From assembly GCA_037893245.1 (NCBI GenBank), contig JBAIAA010000606.1:372001-436000 (forward strand): a stretch of DNA of 64,000 nucleotides, in the 5' to 3' direction. The position numbers and the translations under genes were made by a program. Below are positions 1-12,419 of the stretch, piece after piece (the stretch's first letter is position 1; every line of letters begins with the position of its first letter). The stretch is from Crossaster papposus. Lineage: Eukaryota > Echinodermata > Asteroidea > Velatida > Solasteridae. Below the pieces are notes generated by a model. It was given only the letters and a program-made list of their open reading frames with translations. It did not search any database and was not told the DNA's origin.

Positions 1-2167
1 ACCAGCTCGACATCGGAGCCAAAATATTGCCAAATTTCTCAATAGAAAGAACCCAAACTGTGAGACTCATGCGTCAGGGCACTGGCGACATAGGCCTATG
101 CGGCAATACACGTGTACATAGATACACATAAGAAAACATTGCTGCGAATGAGGATAATGTTCTCGACTTATATTTGAGCTGCGAACCTCAACGTTGTTCG
201 AGAATGAAGAGACACTCACCAGCTCGACATCGGAGCCAAAATATTGCCAAATTTCTCAATAGAAAGAACCCAAACTGTGAGACTCATGCGTCAGGGCACT
301 GGCGACATAGGCCTATGCGGCAATACACGTGTACATAGATACACATAAGAAAACATGGCTGCGAATGAGGATAATGTTCTCGACTTATATTTGAGCTGCG
401 AACCTCAACGTTGTTCGAGAATGAAGAGACACTCACCAGCTCGACATCTGAGCAAAAATATTGCCAAACTTCTCACTGGAAAATACCCAAACCGTGAGAC
501 CCATGTGTCAGGGCACTGACGGCATAGGCCTATGCGGCAATACAAGTGTACAAACATACACATCAGAAAAGGTGGGTGCGAATGAGGATAATTTTCTCGA
601 CTTATATTTGAGCTGCGAACCTCAACGTTGTTCGAGAATGAAGAGACACTCACCAGCTCGACATCTGAGCCAAAATATTGCCAAACTTCTCACTGGAAAA
701 AAACCCAAACCGTGAGACCCATGTGTCAGGGCACTGACGGCATAGGCCTATGCGGCAATACAAGTGTACAAACATACACATCAGAAAAGGTGCGTGCGAA
801 TGAGGATAATTTTCTCGACTTATATTTGAGCTGCGAACCTCAACGTTGTTCGAGAATGAAGAGAAACTCACCAGCTCGACATCTGAGCCAAAATATTGCC
901 AAACTTCTCACTGTAAAAAAACCAAACCGTGAAACTCATGCGTCAGGGCACTGGCGACATAGGCCTATGCGGCAATACACGTGTACATAGATACACATAA
1001 GAAAATATGGCTGCGAATGAGGATAATTTTCTCGACTTATATTTGAGCTGCGAACCTCAACGTTGTTCGAGAATGAAGAGACACTCACCAGCTCGACATC
1101 GGAGCCAAAATATTGCCAAATTTCTCAATAGAAAGAACCCAAACTGTGAGACTCATGCGTCAGGGCACTGGCGACATAGGCCTATGCGGCAATACACGTG
1201 TACATAGATACACATAAGAAAACATGGCTGCGAATGAGGATAATTTTCTAGACTTATATCTGAGCTGCGAACCTCAACGTTGTTCGAGAATGAAGAGACA
1301 CTCACCAGCTCGACATCTGAGCCAAAATATTGCCAAACTTCTCACTGGAAAAAAACCCAAACCGTGAGACCCATGTGTCAGGGCACTGACGGCATAGGCC
1401 TATGCGGCAATACAAGTGTACAAACATACACATCAGAAAAGGTGTGTGCGAATGAAGATAATTTTCTCGACTTATTTTTGAGCTGCGAACCTCAACGTTG
1501 TTCGAGAATGAAGAGACACTCACCAGCTCGACATCGGAGCCAAAATATTGCCAAATTTCTCAATAGAAAGAACCCAAACTGTGAGACTCATGCGTCAGGG
1601 CACTGGCGACATAGGCCTATGCGGCAATACACGTGTACATAGATACACATAAGAAAACATTGCTGCGAATGAGGATAATGTTCTCGACTTATATTTGAGC
1701 TGCGAACCTCAACGTTGTTCGAGAATGAAGAGACACTCACCAGCTCGACATCGGAGCCAAAATATTGCCAAATTTCTTAATAGAAAGAACCCAAACTGTG
1801 AGACTCATGCGTCAGGGCACTGGCGACCTAGGCCAATGCGGCAATACACGTGTACATAGATACACATAAGAAAACATGGCTGCGAATGAGGATAATTTTC
1901 TAGACTTATATCTGAGCTGCGAACCTCAACGTTGTTCGAGAATGAAGAGACACTCACCAGCTCGACATCTGAGCCAAAATATTGCCAAACTTCTCACTGG
2001 AAAAAACCCAAACCGTGAGACCCATGTGTCAGGGCACTGACGGCATAGGCCTATGCGGCAATACAAGTGTACAAACATACACATCAGAAAAGGTGGGTGC
2101 GAATGAGGATAATTTTCTCGACTTATATTTGAGCTGCGAACCTCAACGTTGTTCGAGAATGAAGAGA
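1..2167 (+). repeat. Block I: forward satellite array, about 10 monomers
   Basis: Forward-oriented monomers continue from beyond the window edge to the inversion at 2167. Type 1 and type 2 monomers are interspersed. Several type 2 copies carry GGTGGGTGCG where most of the array has GGTGGCTGCG (near 572 and 2092), with private variants GGTGCGTGCG near 790 and GGTGTGTGCG near 1441. The GGTGGGTGCG form is otherwise concentrated at about 21.9-25.5 kb and in its mirror copies, so this block most resembles that part of block B. It is not the mirror image of the start of block A. Confidence 0.9.
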
Positions 2168-2194
2168 GCTGGTGAGTGTCTCTTCATTCTCGAA
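2152..2194. repeat. Fold-back junction 1 (forward to reverse)
   Basis: The array turns round within a few bases. TTCGAGAATGAAGAGA at 2152-2167 is followed, after 11 bases (2168-2178), by its exact reverse complement at 2179-2194. Forward monomer sequence runs to 2167. Reverse monomer sequence (GAGCTGGTGAG) can be traced from 2166. The two overlap by GA at 2166-2167, a 2-bp microhomology. No foreign bases are inserted. The short hairpin is a local result of the inversion. The flanks beyond it are not allelic mirror images, because the reverse side belongs to block A. Confidence 0.9.
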
Positions 2195-5100
2195 CAACGA
2201 TGAGGTTCGCAGCTCAAATAAAAGTCGAGAAAATTATCCTCATTCGCAGCCACCTTTTCTGATGTGTATGTTTGTACACGTGTATTGCCGCATAGGCCTA
2301 TGCCGCCAGTGGCCTGATGCATGAGTCTCACGGTTTGGGTTTTTTCCAGTGAGAAGTTTTGCAATATTTTGGCTCAGATGTCGAGCTGGTGAGTGTCTCT
2401 TCATTCTCGAACAACGTTGAGGTTCGCAGCTCAGATATAAGTCTAGAAAATTATCGTCATTCGCAGCCATGTTTTCTTATGTGTATCTATGTACACGTGT
2501 TTTGCCGCATTGGCCTATGTCGCCAGTGCCCTGACGCATGAGTCTCACAGTTTGGGTCCTTTCCATTGAGAAAGTTGGCAATATTTTGGATCAGATGTCG
2601 AGCTGGTGAGTGTCTCTTCATTCTCGAACAACGTTGAGGTTCGCAGCTCAAATATAAGTCGAGAAAATTATCCTCATTCGCAGCCATGTTTTCTTATGTG
2701 TATCTATGTACACGTGTATTGCCGCATTGGCCTATGTAGCCAGTGCCCTGACGCATGAGTCTTATGTGTATCTATGTACACGTGTATTGCCGCATTGGCC
2801 TATGTAGCCAATGCCCTGACGCATGAGTCTCACAGTTTGGGTTCTTTCTATTGAGAAATTTGGCAATATTTTGGCTCCGATGTCGAGCTGGTGAGTGTCT
2901 CTTCATTCTCGAACAACGATGAGGTTCGCAGCTCAAATAAAAGTCGAGAAAATTATCCTCATTCGCAGCCACCTTTTCTGATGTGTATGTTTGTACACGT
3001 GTATTGCCGCATAGGCCTATGCCGCCAGTGGCCTGATGCATGAGTCTCACGGTTTGGGTTTTTTCCAGTGAGAAGTTTGGCAATATTTTGGCTCAGATGT
3101 CGAGCTGGTGAGTGTCTCTTCATTCTCGAACAACGTTGAGGTTCGCAGCTCAGATATAAGTCTAGAAAATTATCGTCATTCGCAGCCATGTTTTCTTATG
3201 TGTATCTATGTACACGTGTTTTGCCGCATTGGCCTATGTCGCCAGTGCCCTGACGCATGAGTCTCACAGTTTGGGTCCTTTCCATTGAGAAAGTTGGCAA
3301 TATTTTGGATCAGATGTCGAGCTGGTGAGTGTCTCTTCATTCTCGAACAACGTTGAGGTTCGCAACTCAAATATAAGTCGAGAAAATTATCCTCATTCGC
3401 AGCCATGTTTTCTTATGTGTATCTATGTACACGTGTATTGCCGCATTGGCCTATGTAGCCAGTGCCCTGACGCATGAGTCTTATGTGTATCTATGTACAC
3501 GTGTATTGCCGCATTGGCCTATGTAGCCAATGCCCTGACGCATGAGTCTCACAGTTTGGGTTCTTTCCATTTCGAAATTTGGCAATAATTTGGCTCAGAT
3601 GTCGAGATGGTGAGTGTCTCTTCATTCTCGAACAACGTTGAGGTTCGCAGCTAAGATATAAGTCGAAATAATTATCCTCATTCGCCGCCACCTTTTCTTA
3701 TGTGTATGTTTGTACACGTGTATTGCCGCATAGGCCTATGCCGCCAGTGGCCTGACGCATGAGTCTCACGGTTTGGGTTTTTTCCAGTGAGAAGTTTGGC
3801 AATATTTTGGCTCAGATGTCGAGCTGGTGAGTGTCTCTTCATTCTCGGTTCGCAGCTCAAATATAAGTCGAGAAAATTATCCTCATTCGCAGCCATGTTT
3901 TCTGATGTGTATGTTTGTACATTGTATTGTCGCATAGGCCTATGCCGTCAGTGCCCTGACACATGGGTCTCACGGTTTGGGTTTTTTTCCAGTGAGAAGT
4001 TTGGCAATATTTTGGCTCAGATGTCGAGCTGGTGAGTGTCTCTTCATTCTCGAACAACATTGAGGTTCGCAGCTCAAATATAAGTCGAGAACATTATCCT
4101 CATTCGCAGCCATGTTTTCTTATGTGTATCTATGTACACGTGTATTGCCACATAGGCCTATGTCGCCAGTGCCCTGACGCATGAGTTTCACAGTTTGGGT
4201 TCTTTCTATTGAGAAATTTGGCAATATTTTGGCTCCGATGTCGAGCTGGTGAGTGTCTCTTCATTCTCGAACAACGTTGAGGTTCGCAGCTCAGATATAA
4301 GTCTAGAAAATTATCCTCATTCGCAGCCATGTTTTCTTATGTGTATCTATGTACACGTGTATTGCCGCGTAGGCCTATGCCGTCAGTGCCCTGACGCAAG
4401 AGTCTCACAGTTTGGGTTCTTTCTATTGAGAAATTTGGCAATATTTTGGCCCCGATGTCGAGCTGGTGAGTGTCTCTTCATTCTCGAACAACGTTGAGGT
4501 TCGCAGCTCAAATATAAGTCGAGAACATTATCCTCATTCGCAGCTATGTTTTCTTATGTGTATCTATGTACACGTGTATTGCCGCATAGGCCTATGTCGC
4601 CAGTCCCCTCACGCATGAGTCTCACAGTTTGGGTTCTTTCTATTGAGAAATTTGGCAATATTTTGGCTCCGATGTCGAGCTGGTGAGTGTCTCTTCATTC
4701 TCGAACAACGTTGAGGTTCGCAGCTCAAATATAAGTCGAGAACATTATCCTCATTCGCAGCAATGTTTTCTTATGTGTATCTATGTACACGTGTATTGCC
4801 GCATAGGCCTATGTCGCCAGTGCCCTGACGCATGAGTCTCACAGTTTGGGTTCCTTATATTGAGAAATTTGGCAATATTTTGGCTCCGATGTCGAGCTGG
4901 TGAGTGTCTCTTCATTCTCGAACAACATTGAGGTTCGCAGCTCAAATATAAGTCGAGAACATTATCCTCATTCGCAGCCATGTTTTCTTATGTGTATCTA
5001 TGTACACTTGTATTGCCGCATATGCCTATGTCGCCAGTGCCCTGACGCATGAGTTTCACAGTTTGGGTTCTTTCTATTGAGAAATTTGGCAATATTTTGG

Positions 5101-6250
5101 CTCCGATGTCGAGCTGGTGAGTGTCTCTTCATTCTCGAACAACGATGAGGTTCGCAGCTCAAATAAAAGTCGAGAAAATTATCCTCATTCACAGCCACCT
5201 TTTCTGATGTGTATGTTTGTACACGTGTATTGCCGCATAGGCCTATGCCGCCAGTGGCCTGATGCATGAGTCTCACGGTTTGGGTTTTTTCCAGTGAGAA
5301 GTTTGGCAATATTTTGGCTCAGATGTCGAGCTGGTGAGTGTCTCTTCATTCTCGAACAACGTTGAGGTTCGCAGCTCAGATATAAGTCTAGAAAATTATC
5401 GTCATTCGCAGCCATGTTTTCTTATGTGTATATATGTACACGTGTATTGCCGCATTGGCCTATGTCGCCAGTGCCCTGACGCATGAGTCTCACAGTTTGG
5501 GTCCTTTCCATTGAGAAAGTTGGCAATATTTTGGATCAGATGTCGAGCTGGTGAGTGTCTCTTCATTCTCGAACAACGTTGAGGTTCGCAGCTCAAATAT
5601 AAGTCGAGAAAATTATCCTCATTCGCAGCCATGTTTTCTTATGTGTATCTATGTACACGTGTATTGCCGCATTGGCCTATGTAGCCAGTGCCCTGACGCA
5701 TGAGTCTTATGTGTATCTATGTACACGTGTATTGCCGCATTGGCCTATGTAGCCAATGCCCTGACGCATGAGTCTCACAGTTTGGGTTCTTTCCATTTCG
5801 AAATTTGGCAATAATTTGGCTCAGATGTCGAGATGGTGAGTGTCTCTTCATTCTCGAACAACGTTGAGGTTCGCAGCTAAGATATAAGTCGAAATAATTA
5901 TCCTCATTCGCCGCCACCTTTTCTTATGTGTATGTTTGTACACGTGTATTGCCGCATAGGCCTATGCCGCCAGTGGCCTGACGCATGAGTCTCACGGTTT
6001 GGGTTTTTTCCAGTGAGAAGTTTGGCAATATTTTGGCTCAGATGTCGAGCTGGTGAGTGTCTCTTCATTCTCGAACAACGTTGAGGTTCGCAGCTCAAAT
6101 ATAAGTCGAGAAAATTATCCTCATTCGCAGCCATGTTTTCTGATGTGTATGTTTGTACATTGTATTGTCGCATAGGCCTATGCCGTCAGTGCCCTGACAC
6201 ATGGGTCTCACGGTTTGGGTTTTTTTCCAGTGAGAAGTTTGGCAATATTT
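2168..6250 (-). repeat. Block A segment 1, mirror of about 26417-30499
   Basis: This segment pairs with B at coordinate sum 32667. Diagnostic shared variants include TTTTGCAATATTTTGG at about 2357 (B: ATATTGCAAAAC at about 30300), TTGCGAAC versus GCTGCGAAC at 3364 and 29302, three 68-bp duplications, and the 12-bp deletion at about 3847 (B about 28820). One private difference is A at 5191, where B and C carry the G-equivalent. Confidence 0.88.
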
Positions 6251-9200
6251 TGGCTCAGATGTCGAGCTGGTGAGTGTCTCTTCATTCTCGAACAACGTTG
6301 AGGTTCGCAGCTCAAATATAAGTCGAGAAAATTATCCTCATTCGCACCCACCTTTTCTGATGTGTATGTTTGTACAGTTGTATTGCCGCGTAGGCCTATG
6401 CCGTCAGTGCCCTGACGCAAGAGTCTCACAGTTTGGGTTCTTTCTATTGAGAAATTTGGCAATATTTTGGCTCCGATGTCGAGCTGGTGAGTGTCTCTTC
6501 ATTCTCGAACAACGTTGAGGTTCGCAGCCCAAATATAAGTCGAGAACATTATCCTCATTCGCAGCCATGTTTTCTTATGTGTATCTATGTACACGTGTAT
6601 TGCCGCATAGGCCTATGTTGCCAGTGCCCTGACGCATGAGTTTCACGGTTTGGGTTTTTTCCAGTGAGAAGTTTGGCAATATTTTGGCTCAGATGTCGAG
6701 CTGGTGAGTGTCTCTTCATTCTCGAACAACGTTGAGGTTCGCAGCTCAAATATAAGTCGAGAAAATTATCCTCATTCGCACCCACCTTTTCTGATGTGTA
6801 TCTATGTACACGTGTATTGCCGCATTGGCCTAGGTCGCCAGTGCCCTGACGCATGAGTCTCACAGTTTGGGTTCTTTCTATTGAGAAATTTGGCAATATT
6901 TTGGCTCCGATGTCGAGCTGGTGAGTGTCTCTTCATTCTCGAACAACGTTGAGGTTCGCAGCTCAAATATAAGTCGAGAACATTATCCTCATTCGCAGCT
7001 ATGTTTTCTTATGTGTATCTATGTACACGTGTATTGCCGCATAGGCCTATGTCGCCAGTCCCCTCACGCATGAGTCTCACAGTTTGGGTTCTTTCTATTG
7101 AGAAATTTGGCAATATTTTGGCTCAGATGTCGAGCTGGTGAGTGTCTCTTCATTCTCGAACAACGTTGAGGTTCGCAGCTCAAATATAAGTCGAGAACAT
7201 TATCCTCATTCGCAGCAATGTTTTCTTATGTGTATCTATGTACACGTGTATTGCCGCATAGGCCTATGTCGCCAGTGCCCTGACGCATGAGTCTCACAGT
7301 TTGGGTCCTTTCCATTGAGAAAGTTGGCAATATTTTGGCTCCGATGTCGAGCTGGTGAGTGTCTCTTCATTCTCGAACAACGTTGAGGTTCGCAGCTCAA
7401 ATATAAGTCGAGAACATTATCCTCATTCGCAGCAATGTTTTCTTATGTGTATCTATGTACACGTGTATTGCCGCATAGGCCTATGTCGCCAGTGCCCTGA
7501 CGCATGAGTCTCACAGTTTGGGTCCTTTCCATTGAGAAAGTTGGCAATATTTTGGCTCCGATGTCGAGCTGGTGAGTGTCTCTTCATTCTCGAACAACGT
7601 TGAGGTTCGCAGCTCAAATATAAGTCGAGAACATTATCCTCATTCGCAGCAATGTTTTCTTATGTGTATCTATGTACACGTGTATTGCCGCATAGGCCTA
7701 TGTCGCCAGTGCCCTGACGCATGAGTCTCACAGTTTGGGTTCCTTATATTGAGAAATTTGGCAATATTTTGGCTCAGATGTCGAGCTGGTGAGTGTCTCT
7801 TCATTCTCGAACAACGTTGAGGTTCGCAGCTCAAATATAAGTCGAGAAAATTATCCTCATTCGCACCCACCTTTTCTGATGTGTATGTTTGTACAGTTGT
7901 ATTGCCGCGTAGGCCTATGCCGTCAGTGCCCTGACGCAAGAGTCTCACAGTTTGGGTTCTTTCTATTGAGAAATTTGGCAATATTTTTGCTCCGATGTCG
8001 AGCTGGTGAGTGTCTCTTCATTCTCGAACAACGTTGAGGTTCGCAGCCCAAATATAAGTCGAGAACATTATCCTCATTCGCAGCCATGTTTTCTTATGTG
8101 TATCTATGTACACGTGTATTGCCGCATAGGCCTATGTCGCCAGTGCCCTGACGCTTGAGTTTCACGGTTTAGGTTTTTTCCAGTGAGAAGTTTGGCAATA
8201 TTTTGGCTCAGATGTCGAGCTGGTGAGTGTCTCTTCATTCTCGAACAACGTTGAGGTTCGCAGCTCAAATATAAGTCGAGAAAATTATCCTCATTCGCAC
8301 CCACCTTTTCTGATGTGTATCTATGTACACGTGTATTGCCGCATTGGCCTAGGTCGCCAGTGCCCTGACGCATGAGTCTCACAGTTTGGGTTCTTTCTAT
8401 TGAGAAATTTGGCAATATTTTGGCTCAGATGTCGAGCTGGTGAGTGTCTCTTCATTCTCGAACAACGTTGAGGTTCGCAGCTCAAATATAAGTCTAGAAA
8501 ATTATGCTCATTCGCAGCCATGTTTTCTTATGTGTATCTATGTACACGTGTATTGCCGCATTGGCCTAGGTCGCCAGTGCCCTGACGCATGAGTCTCACA
8601 GTTTGGGTTCTTTCTATTGAGAAATTTGGCAATATTTTGGCTCCGATGTCGAGCTGGTGAGTGTCTCTTCATTCTCGAACAACGTTGAGGTTCGCAGCTC
8701 AAATATAAGTCGAGAACATTATCCTCATTCGCAGCTATGTTTTCTTATGTGTATCTATGTACACGTGCATTGCCGCATAGGCCTATGTCGCCAGTCCCCT
8801 CACGCATGAGTCTCACAGTTTGGGTTCTTTCTATTGAGAAATTTGGCAATATTTTGGCTCCGATGTCGAGCTGGTGAGTGTCTCTTCATTCTCGAACAAC
8901 GTTGAGGTTCGCAGCTCAAATATAAGTCGAGAACATTATCCTCATTCGCATCATGTTTTCTTATGTGTATCTATGTACACGTGTATTGCCGCATAGGCCT
9001 ATGTCGCCAGTGCCCTGACGCAAGAGTTTCACGGTTTGGGTTTTTTCCAGTGAGAAGTTTGGCAATATTTTGGCTCAGATGTCGAGCTGGTGAGTGTCTC
9101 TTCATTCTCGAACAACGTTGAGGTTCGCAGCTCAAATATAAGTCGAGAAAATTATCCTCATTCGCACCCACCTTTTCTGATGTGTATGTTTGTACACTTG

Positions 9201-12200
9201 TATTGCCGCGTAGGCCTATGCCGTCAGTGCCCTGACGCAAGAGTCTCACAGTTTGGGTTCTTTCTATTGAGAAATTTGGCAATATTTTGGCTCCGATGTC
9301 GAGCTGGTGAGTGTCTCTTCATTCTCGAACAACGTTGAGGTTCGCAGCTCAAATATAAGTCGAGAACATTATCCTCATTCGCAGCCATGTTTTCTTATGT
9401 GTATCTATGTACACGTGTATTGCCGCATAGGCCTATGTCGCCAGTGCCCTGACGCATGAGTTTCACGGTTTGGGTTTTTTCCGGTGGGAAGTTTGGCAAT
9501 ATTTTGGCTCAGATGTCGAGCTGGTGAGTGTCTCTTCATTCTCGAACAACGTTGAGGTTCGCAGCTCAAATATAAGTCGAGAAAATTATCCTCATTCGCA
9601 CCCACCTTTTCTGATGTGTATGTTTGTACACTTGTATTGCCGCATAGGCCTATGCCGTCAGTGCCCTGACACATAGGTCTCACGGTTTGGGTTTTTTCCA
9701 GTGAGAAGTTTGGCAATATTTTGGCTCAGATGTCGAGCTGGTGAGTGTCTCTTCATTCTCGAACAACGTTGAGGTTCGCAGCTCAGATATAAGTCTAGAA
9801 AATTATCCTCATTCGCAGCCATGTTTTCTTATGTGTATCTATGTACACGTGTATTGCCGCATTGGCCTAGGTCGCCAGTGCCCTGACGCATGAGTCTCAC
9901 AGTTTGGGTTCGTTTTATTGAGAAATTTGGCAATATTTTGGCTCCGATGTCGAGCTGGTGAGTGTCTCTTCATTCTCGAACAACGTTGAGGTTCGCAGCT
10001 CAAATATAAGTCGAGAACATTATCCTCATTCGCAGCTATGTTTTCTTATGTGTATCTATGTACACGTGTATTGCCGCATAGGCCTATGTCGCCAGTGCCC
10101 TGACGCATGAGTCTCACAGTTTGGGTTCCTTATATTGAGAAATTTGGCAATATTTTGGCTCCGATGTCGAGCTGGTGAGTGTCTCTTCATTCTCGAACAA
10201 CATTGAGGTTCGCAGCTCAAATATAAGTCGAGAACATTAACCTCATTCGCAGCCATGTTTTCTTATGTGTATCTATGTACACGTGTATTGCCGCATAGGC
10301 CTATGTCGCCAGTGCCCTGACGCATGAGTCTCACAGTTTGGGTCCTTTCCATTGAGAAAGTTGGCAATATTTTGGCTCCGATGTCGAGCTGGTGAGTGTC
10401 TCTACATTCTCGAACAACGTTGAGGTTCGCAGCTCAGATATAAGTCTAGAAAATTATCCTCATTCGCAGCCATGTTTTCTTATGTGTATGTTTGTACACG
10501 TGTATTGCCGCATTGGCCTATGTCGCCAGTGCCCAGTCGCATGAGTCTCACGGTTTGGTTTTTTTACAGTGAGAAATTTGGCAATATTTTGGCTCCGATG
10601 TCGAGCTGCTGAGTGTCTCTTCATTCTCGAACAACGTTGAGGTTCGCAGCTCAAATATAAGTCGAGAAAATTATCCTCATTCGCAGCCATGTTTTCTTAT
10701 GTGTATCTATGTACACGTGTATTGCCGCATTGGCCTATGTAGCCAGTGCCCTGACGCATGAGTCTTATGTGTATCTATGTACACGTGTATTGCCGCATTG
10801 GCCTATGTAGCCAGTGCCCTGACGCATGAGTCTCACAGTTTGGGTTCTTTCCATTTCGAAATTTGGCAATAATTTGGCTCAGATGTCGAGATGGTGAGTG
10901 TCTCTTCATTCTCGAACAACGTTGAGGTTCGCAGCTAAGATATAAGTCGAAATAATTATCACCATTCGCCGCCACCTTTTCTTATGTGTATGTTTGTACA
11001 CGTGTATTGCCGCATAGGCCTATGCCGCCAGTGGCCTGACGCATGAGTCTCACGGTTTGGTTTTTTTCCAGTGAGAAATTTGGCAATATTTTGGCTCAGA
11101 TGTCGAGCTGGTGAGTGTCTCTTCATTCTCGAACAACGTTGAGGTTCGCAGCTCAAATATAAGTCGAGAAAATTATCCTCATTCGCAGCCACCTTTTCTG
11201 ATGTGTATGTTTGTACACTTGTATTGCCGCATAGGCCTATGCCGTCAGTGCCCTGACACATGGGTCTCACGGTTTGGGTTTTTTCCAGTGGGAAATTTGG
11301 CAATATTTTGGCTGAGATGTCCAGCTGGTGAGTGTCTCTTCATTCTCGAACAACGTTGAGGTTCGCAGCTCAAATATAAGTCGAGAAAATTATCCTCATT
11401 CGCAGCCATGTTTTTTTATGTGTATCTATGTACACATGTATTGCCGCACTGGCCTATGTCGCCAGTGCCCTGACTCATGAGTCTCACAGTTTGGGTTCTT
11501 TCCTTTGAGGAATTTGGCAATATTTTGGCTCAGATGTCGAGCTGGAGAGTGTCTCTTCATTCTCGAACAACGTTGAGGTTCGCAGCTCAGATACAAGTCG
11601 AAAAAATTATCCTCATTCGCAGCCATGTTTTCTTATGTGTATCTATGTACACGTGTATTGCCGCATAGGCATATGTCGCCAGTGCCCTGATACATGAGTC
11701 TCACAGTTTGGGTTCTTTCTATTGAGAAATTTGGCAATATTTTGACTCAGATGTCGAGCTGGTGAGTGTCTCTACATTATCGAACAACGTTGAGGTTCGC
11801 AGCTCAGATATAAGTCTAGAAAATTATCCTCATTCGCAGCCATGTTTTCTTATGTGTATGTTTGTACACGTGTATTGCCGCATTGGCCTATGTCGCCAGT
11901 GCCCAGACGCATGAGTCTCACGGTTTGGTTTTTTTCCAGTGAGAAATTTGGCAATATTTTGGCTCAGATGTTGAGCTGGTGAGTGTCTCTTCATTTTCAA
12001 ACAACGTTGAGGTTTGCAGCTAAGATATAAGTCGAGAAAATTATCCTCATTCGCAGCCACCTTTTCTGATGTGTATCTATGTACACGTGTATTGCCGCAC
12101 TGGCCTATGTCGCCAATGCCCTGACTCATGAGTCTCACAGTTTGGGTTCTTTCCATTGAGAAATTTGGCAATATTTTGGCTCAGATGTCGAGCTGCTGAG

Positions 12201-12419
12201 TGTCTCTTCATTCTCGAACAACGTTGAGGTTCGCAGCTCAAATATAAGTCGAGAAAATTATCCTCATTCGCAGCCATGTTTTCTTATGTGTATCTATGTA
12301 CACGTGTATTGCCGCATTGGCCTATGTAGCCAGTGCCCTGACGCATGAGTCTTATGTGTATCTATGTACACGTGTATTGCCGCATTGGCCTATGTAGCCA
12401 GTGCCCTGACGCATGAGTC
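2694..12419 (-). repeat. 285-bp monomers with a 68-bp tandem duplication, block A set (5 copies)
   Basis: The span covers the set. Copies: 2694-2829, 3413-3548, 5639-5774, 10697-10832, 12284-12419. Each is the mirror of a B copy (29838-29973, 29119-29254, 26893-27028, 20967-21102 and 19380-19515 respectively), which makes them good anchors for aligning the arms. Confidence 0.9.
6250..8940 (-). repeat. Block A segment 2, mirror of about 22850-25540; four monomers lost at its left edge
   Basis: The coordinate sum with B steps from 32667 to 31799 between about 6240 and 6300, so A lacks 868 bp (exactly four monomers) that B has at about 25530-26400 and that C also has. The breakpoint lies inside sequence common to both flanking monomers and cannot be placed to the base. 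Shared variants in this segment include AATATTTTTGCTCCG at about 7980 (C about 57311), GACGCTTGAGTT at about 8151 and ATTATGCTCATT at about 8502. Confidence 0.85.

Noticed and set aside
628-1642. Open frames of up to 120 codons on both strands, with recurring peptides such as MAANEDNFLDLYLSCEP and CRIGLCRQCPD
   Set aside because: They come directly from the monomer. Their length is set by where stops fall when a 217-bp repeat is read in shifting frame, both strands and several frames give similar frames, and the peptides match no protein family I recognise. No start context, introns or codon bias support translation.
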